Part shown: piece after piece, positions 58,764 to 64,000 of the stretch
Layout of the letters: every line of letters begins with the position of its first letter
Numbering within the stretch: position 1 is the first letter of the stretch
NCBI GenBank assembly: GCA_002205965.3
Contig: NADL03000701.1
Span: 496,001-560,000 of the forward strand
Direction of reading: 5' to 3'
Length of the DNA: 64,000 nucleotides
Source: Kappaphycus alvarezii
Taxonomy: Eukaryota > Rhodophyta > Florideophyceae > Gigartinales > Solieriaceae
Made by a program: the position numbers and the translations under genes
Notes under the pieces: generated by a model
Database searches by the model: none
Seen by the model: the letters and a program-made list of their open reading frames with translations, nothing else
What the model was told of the DNA's origin: nothing

Positions 58764-59650
58764 ATGGCTACCGTCAGCGCTCTTCGATTTACTGAAATCG
58801 GAGATGAACTGCTGGGGCGTGCCCATGGCCTTCGTAACGCTGTTTTCTTGTCCCGTTTTGTTTCAATGTTTGGTGTAACGCCAGAAATTTGTGCTCTTTT
58901 ATGGAATTACATCAAGAGTTGTTCATTACCTTTATCAAATCCATTCCATCTGCTTTGGGGACTATTACTGCTCAAAAATAATGCAAAAGAAAGCATTTGT
59001 TCCACTATTGCAAACGTCGACGAAACAACGTTTCCAAGATGGCCCTGGAAAAATGCATTTTCCTTAGCGCACATTTAAGTGGTACTTCTCCTCATTCTTA
59101 ATTTTCGACATATTAATCAATTAACTAACTATCATTGTTTAGATTAAGTTTGAAAAAAAGGTTGCATTCCAGGAAATTCTTAAATTTATATATTTCAGTT
59201 GATATTAGTGGCTGCAAAATATTTGAACCGATGCTATTCAGTTCAAAATGGTGCAGCCACAAGTTTAAGGGTCCAGTGTTGCGATATGAGGTTGCTGTAT
59301 TGATCTTCTCAAACGACATCGTTTGGGTCCATGGACTGTTTCCTGTCGGAATTTGGCCGGATCGCAAGATTTTAAATTATCGTCTTGAGGGAGGAATAGA
59401 TAATGACGAAAATACTGTCGCCGATAGAGGATATGATAAGGATAACTGCTTAACACAGTGGGCAGCCCATTTTAAAATTTTTAAGAGAATAAGGGCTCGT
59501 CATGAGACCGTGAACCATCGATTGAAGCAGCTCAATTTTCTCATTTCTTGTTTTCGGAACGGAAAGGAAATGTATGATATATGTTTCCATGCAGTTGCTA
59601 ACATCGTGCAGGTTGCTCTCAATAATGGTTATCCTCATTTTCGGGTTTAG
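58764..59650 (+). pseudogene. DDE_Tnp_4-type transposase, one stop
   Basis: Part 1 (ATG 58764 to TAA 59076-59078): PFHLLWGLLLLKNNAKES and DETTFPRWPW, the N-terminal layout of the family. Part 2 (59135-59650) holds the core: SVDISGCKIFEP with the first Asp, KFKGPVLRYEVAVLI, VHGLFPVGIWPDRKIL with the second Asp, VADRGYDKDN and RARHETVNHRLKQLNFL with the Glu. A GT...AG interval (59079-59142) separates them, but the stop precedes the donor and the phases do not fit, so this copy is either broken or mis-parsed. It would cut and paste the element by its TIRs. Confidence 0.8.
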
Positions 59651-59751
59651 GTGGCAGTTTAAATTAAAATGTTTTAGATCATTTTATATTGTGTCGTACT
59701 GTAGTCTTGTCTGCATTGGCAGCGTTTTTACCATCTGGAGCGTTTTTTACT

Positions 59752-60108
59752 TCCTGTACAGTAAGTATGCGAATTCAGTGTGGAAATGGCATATCCGGAT
59801 TTCGCACATTTTTATTTCGTTGACTCCAGATTTTGCTAATTTTTTTCCCCGGTACTGTCCTACAACGCCGAATAGCTAGGTCCCATGGGGTGTCGCGGCG
59901 TTGTACAGGTACCCCCACAGGCAAATGCTTACAGCCCTGGACATTTTACATTATTTTAACCTACTTTCTTTTTGCGTTAATTGCGGCCCTTTGTCGCTCA
60001 TGAACTGCATGGTAATGGCCTGTGTTGTGCTGCCCTTTATGCTGCCCGCCAGGCCCCAAAATCTACATCGTGTTCAAAAAATGAATATTTTAGTTTTCCT
60101 GAAGTCTC
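59752..60108 (-). repeat. Right terminal inverted repeat, 357 bp
   Basis: Pairs with the left repeat. Lacks one TACTG unit and one T. Confidence 0.95.
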
Positions 60109-60111
60109 CAG

Positions 60112-60859
60112 GGACAAACTCACTGTGTACTGTAGCACATCTGAGTAGCAGTGCAGTGCCAAGAACAGTATGGATCAATCAGGTAAATTTGGGATCTCTT
60201 TAAGTTTTTCTCTTTGGATCATCACGTTTATCAACACAGTTGATAGTTGAAACCTCAATGTCGCTGAAACTGGCATGTGGTACAGGCGTGTCGTTCGCGA
60301 GGACTGACCTCATCCAACGTTCTGGCGGGGAGTATGTCACATTTATTCAAAACAGATCGTAACACGTTGGCGCTAGTCGCCAATGTGCGATCAGCAATGT
60401 AGTGCAATGCGTGATACACAAGCAACGAAACATTCGAGCCAAAAAGCATTAGGCAACGGGCCAGCGAGCAAACACACAAAGAATACACCAGGAGTTCGGG
60501 ACCTGATTTCTCTTTAACCATCTTGCCATACCGTAGCTCAGTATGCTTTCGTCATGGAAGATGCAAGGTATACTTATTCAGCGTCTTGGACAGGTGCACG
60601 GTAGGCCCTGGAGAGCAGGGGGAATCTTCCGTCGGCTGCAGGTCACTCCTGCTTCCGGGTTGTAAGGCCGGGCCAGGTCTAAAGGCTCTTGGGGTGTGAT
60701 CTGTAGATCAATAACTTAGGGACGGACACCAAAGGCGTATAAGTTACCTAAGTTAAGAGGCGAAGAATTCGCGAGTCTCCTGTGGAGAAGCGGGTGGTGT
60801 CTCTGTCGACACACTGGTGGGTGATTCCACTTATATATAGACGCTGAGCCACGTAAGCG
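60112..60859. other. Stretch without recognisable genes
   Basis: ORFs of 88 (60255-60521 minus) and 125 codons (60716-61093 minus, overlapping the LTR-like repeat) are unidentified. Confidence 0.4.
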
Positions 60860-61450
60860 CCAAAGGCGGTACGAACACTTCGACCAAGAACACAAACAAA
60901 TCAAATGGATATAACCCCTGGTTAGAAAGATAAAGTATCTCGAAAGATAAAAAGTAAAAAGGATAAAAAGGGTAAAGAGGCACGAGAACACCCGGGCGGA
61001 ATAGAAACAATAATGGTCAAAGCCGCTGTGAACTAGGTTGTCTCGAAGGAAATAACGTTGAGAACTAAGTCCAGAGCCGGCACCGGGGTGCATTTTCTGG
61101 AGAGAGTCTTGTGAATCAGTTAGATATTAAATAATAGTTAGACTACTCTACAACTACAAGTGGTAAAACTAAATAAAGTAAGTGTCAGGCCCCTAGTGGC
61201 CTGAAGTTAGATCGACGTTAGTGGATAAATAAAACTTGGCCTAATGAGCGGCCGCGGCCCATAACAAATATCAGGTCATATTAGGTGTCCGTTCGTCCCA
61301 TGGGGCGCAGGCCATGGCCCAAGGCCAGTTGGCAGTCAGCTTACAGGTGTAACTGAAAGTTATTTTTAATAAACGGATCCAAACTCGATCACCCAAAATC
61401 GGCTCAGCCGTCCAGCAGGGTGCATTAGTGTACCATTGCACTACAAACAA
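60860..61450 (-). repeat. LTR-like repeat, reversed diverged copy D
   Basis: Reverse complement of copies A/B by ordered landmarks: CCCGGGCGGA, AGTCCAGAGCC..CACCGGGG, CCCCTAGTGGCC, ACTTGGCC.AAT, AATATCAGGTC, GATC..CCAAAATCGGCTCAG. A purine-rich tract (60930-60982) takes the place of the pyrimidine run in A/B. Confidence 0.5.
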
Positions 61451-62071
61451 CCAAATAATAAGTCAATTATAAAACCATAGATAAATAAAATCAATTTGAG
61501 CACTACAGCATTATTCAAAGCACTTTGGGGAGCTCAGCATGAGCTCTACGTAGTATCTTAAACCTCCTCGTACTGTACAGTACAGAATACACCAATTGAG
61601 TGTCTCTTTTCGCGGTTGGGCAGTAGTTCACATGTATAAAGTGCAGTATATTCGTACTTTACTTGGACCACAGTTTCACATTGCACTCCTTATTGTCGAC
61701 AGACATTAAGGGCGCATTCCAACAATACCATCCTGCTATGCAATGGAATTGGTTGAATCATAAAAGATAATCAGAATATAGCTGTGCAACACATACGCCG
61801 TTATACCATTCCCACTATAGTCCCAATTTCAGTCGAATCTTGATTTATCCCACAAAGACCGTAAGGATGACGTTTCTGGTTTTATAAGGCACTCTTTTGA
61901 TTTATTTTGTCGAAATACTACAAAACGCCTTATTATTTTTATCTTTGTGTGGTAAAACCTCGCTCGCATTAGTTAGGAGAGAAATAACCGATAGCGTCGG
62001 TAGCACAGGTTCGTGACTGTAGATACCGAAGTACGACAGGGCTCAACGGAGGGAACACAAGAGAAAAAGAA
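61451..62071. other. Stretch without recognisable genes
   Basis: Contains one CGTACTGTACAGTACAG palindrome (61570-61586). Nothing else seen. Confidence 0.45.
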
Positions 62072-62326
62072 ATGGCGGCACAAACTCATGATGGATGTGA
62101 ATCCGTCTTAGACGCGCGTCCGGGCGGTAAACAGTGGGAACGACCGAAACCGGGAGCAACGAGAGGAAAAACTAAGCGTGAACGACGGCAAGCAGAGGAA
62201 GCTTTACCGTTAAGAAATGGATCACAGGTAAAAGTGCCTTATCTTCACTGTCGGCGGTTGAGGTTGATGGCGGCCTTATGTAAAGGCCGACCCCAGGGTT
62301 TTAGACCCCGAAAATATCTACAGTAA
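62072..62326 (+). CDS. Small basic ORF, unidentified
   Basis: 84 codons from ATG in a local GC-rich patch. The middle is Arg/Lys-rich (GATRGKTKRERRQAEEALPL). A CAG|GTAAAAG donor-like site at about 62229 means the real exon could be shorter. It could be an exon of a host gene or an element's gag start; no family recognised. Confidence 0.25.
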   Translation: MAAQTHDGCESVLDARPGGKQWERPKPGATRGKTKRERRQAEEALPLRNGSQVKVPYLHCRRLRLMAALCKGRPQGFRPRKYLQ

Positions 62327-64000
62327 GCTAATAAGTATCTAACTACTTACAGTTAGCTACATTAAACTGTAAACTAAAATAAATAACTATCACTGGTAAT
62401 TCGAATCGCTCGTGGGTAACTACCTAATCCCGATTCCAGTAAAAGGCCATCTCACTGTGTCACCTCCGCAATTATACTGCATTATTTTCTCAAAACAATT
62501 TTCAAACTATCTTCACGGTCCAATAGCTTTGAATATACTTGAGTTCATTGCTGAAGATATTTTTTTTGGGAACTTATTAAGCTATTTAACGCATTTCCGA
62601 GCTTGTCACGTCGTTGGCTATACATTTCATGCAGTTAAAATATTTTCTCCTCATGAAATGGATTTTCATAGAATGGAATAATTTGACTTGACGAAAGGAA
62701 TAGGTTTTAAATTATTCATGTTCAATCTGTGAGCGGAGTTTGAATTGAATCGATTTTAACTAGAAATTTAATACTTTGGGAGGGAATATGAAACTTCGAG
62801 GCAATGATCCAAGTGATTGTGAAGGGCAGAAAATTAAAATATCCATGTAAAGTAACTGGTTCAGCGTGTAACTTCAAACAGAGATAAGCGAAGTTGTTTC
62901 AGGTATGAAATTCTTGGCAATAGTTCGTCGTTTTGAACATCATTAAATCATACATAAACGCTAGGACTACCGTTCGTGAACTTCCCCCAGCGATTTACAT
63001 ATTTTAAGCCATAGGACCTTGAAATAGCTAATAGTATAGAGATTCTGATAACGCTAGAAGCAACGAAAATTACATTTTATTTTAGTCCGTTTCATAGGTG
63101 ATGACCTAAAATAAAATAAATTCAATTTAGAAGTTGTGTTTGTTTCAGATCGAAATTTAAATGTCATATGAAATTGCCCCATAAATGACTGAGTTCAGGA
63201 CGTTCATCACATATTCCTTATTTGTAAAACATTGAGCAGCTATATATACATTTATATAAAATTGAGATGCTCACATGCATGGTTCGTGATATACGAATGT
63301 TTCCCTTGCTGTGTTGGAGATATACTAATTAGTTTACTCTAATTAATTAACGTGAATGGGAAGTAGATTTTGTTCTAAGGGTGACTTTTTGTCCTAAAAA
63401 ATGTAAAAAATACTATTGTTATAGTTTTGTAGACAAGATACTCCCAGATTCTACGTTCAAGTCGTCATAGTGATAATTATTAGTCGGTTTCTATAAAAAT
63501 ATAGCAATGAAATTGAGGACAAGTAACTTTTGTTTGGATCCGTTACTATTAAACGTTTTGTCGTTGCTAAAATATGTAAATGTTTGGTCATTAAGGTTTC
63601 GTTCAAATTCAATATTTACGAAATAAATTTATTTACCGTTTTTGAAACGTTATTATCGCATTTCTTGTGTTTTGTGAAATATTTTTAATTTTCCATTAAA
63701 CTTGAATGGTTATAAAACTACTAACGGAAACGTTTTAAAAAGGATTGAAATGGATTATTTTCTCTGATTCGCTCGAAAATCAATATCAGAATGTTGAAGG
63801 TCATAATTCTCATCTAATACTAGGAAAATTACTGGGGAGCAATTTTTAAGATATTTTAAAGAAAATCTTTATCATGAAGCTAACACCGGAGTAGGAGTAA
63901 TCCATGACTTATTGTGGTCAATAAATTGGTAAAGTGCCGAAGTATTAATTTTTTTCGCTTGATATATTCTTATCTATGTTTATCATAATTGTACCCCTTT
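62327..64000. other. AT-rich stretch without recognisable genes
   Basis: One 89-codon ORF (62412-62681) is unidentified. No repeat or RNA gene recognised to the window end. Confidence 0.5.

Larger units (their letters stand above)
52169..60108 (+). mobile_element. PIF/Harbinger-like DNA transposon with long inverted repeats, carrying nested insertions
   Basis: The ends GAGACTTC.../...GAAGTCTC are part of inverted repeats of about 360 bp (52169-52531 and 59752-60108) that differ only by one substitution, one T in a run and a 5-base TACTG unit. CAG flanks both ends. Inside are a DDE_Tnp_4-type transposase (plus, right side), a spliced second ORF (minus, 57.3-57.75 kb), a LINE 3' fragment and a complete Copia element. 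Without the Copia the element is about 4.5 kb. Two ORFs plus a 3-bp duplication point to PIF/Harbinger. Confidence 0.85.

Noticed and set aside
59079..59142. A 64-nt intron in the transposase.
   Set aside because: The TAA lies upstream of the donor and exon phases do not match, so splicing would not repair the frame.
1..64000. CRISPR arrays, bacterial operons, rRNA genes or a prophage.
   Set aside because: No regular spaced repeats, no ribosome-site or operon layout; introns and LTR/LINE elements show nuclear eukaryotic DNA.

Overview
The window is nuclear DNA from a eukaryote with a repeat-dense genome. Most recognisable sequence is transposable-element material: three Ty3/gypsy copies, one Ty1/copia element, three LINE 3' ends, a Tc1/mariner relic and a PIF/Harbinger-like DNA transposon with long inverted repeats. 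Very few host genes can be supported: SEC61G with one 154-nt intron, an intronless FkbM-type methyltransferase, and exon-like segments of one or two intron-rich genes on the minus strand. Compact genes in a sea of LTR elements would fit a red alga or another aquatic protist, but the sequence does not fix the lineage and this is inference.

Layout. 1-6.3 kb: AT-rich, almost no recognisable coding. 6.3-11.9 kb: Gypsy-1, a chromodomain Ty3/gypsy element with both LTRs and broken gag-pol. 11.9-18.9 kb: AT-rich, nothing but one small ORF. 19-30.2 kb: two direct copies of an LTR-like repeat frame a more GC-rich stretch with SEC61G, several unidentified coding-like segments and a complete Tc1-type element. 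30.7-39.3 kb: a minus-strand gypsy fragment (Gypsy-3), then a plus-strand heavily decayed gypsy (Gypsy-2). 40.8-41.9 kb: two abutting LINE 3' ends. 42.4-49.1 kb: unidentified coding-like sequence and minus-strand exons, with clusters of TACTGTAC-type palindromes. 49.26-50.25 kb: FkbM methyltransferase. 52.2-60.1 kb: a DNA transposon with about 360-bp, nearly identical inverted repeats, its transposase, a spliced second ORF, a LINE 3' fragment and a Copia element nested inside it. 60.9-61.5 kb: a reversed copy of the LTR-like repeat. 62.3-64 kb: AT-rich, nothing.

How the parts relate. The clearest story is the nest at 52-60 kb: a recent TIR element was hit by an even younger Copia element (LTRs differ by one indel). 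That Copia lacks the zinc knuckle, protease and integrase core, so it probably moved with proteins supplied by another copy. Gypsy-1 shows the same mismatch: LTRs almost identical over 380 bp, yet eight in-frame stops and several frame breaks inside. A short self-complementary motif (TACTGTAC/GTACAGTAC) recurs from about 14.5 kb rightward, in introns, LTR-like repeats, TIRs and spacers; it is the main structure that the gene and element annotation does not explain.
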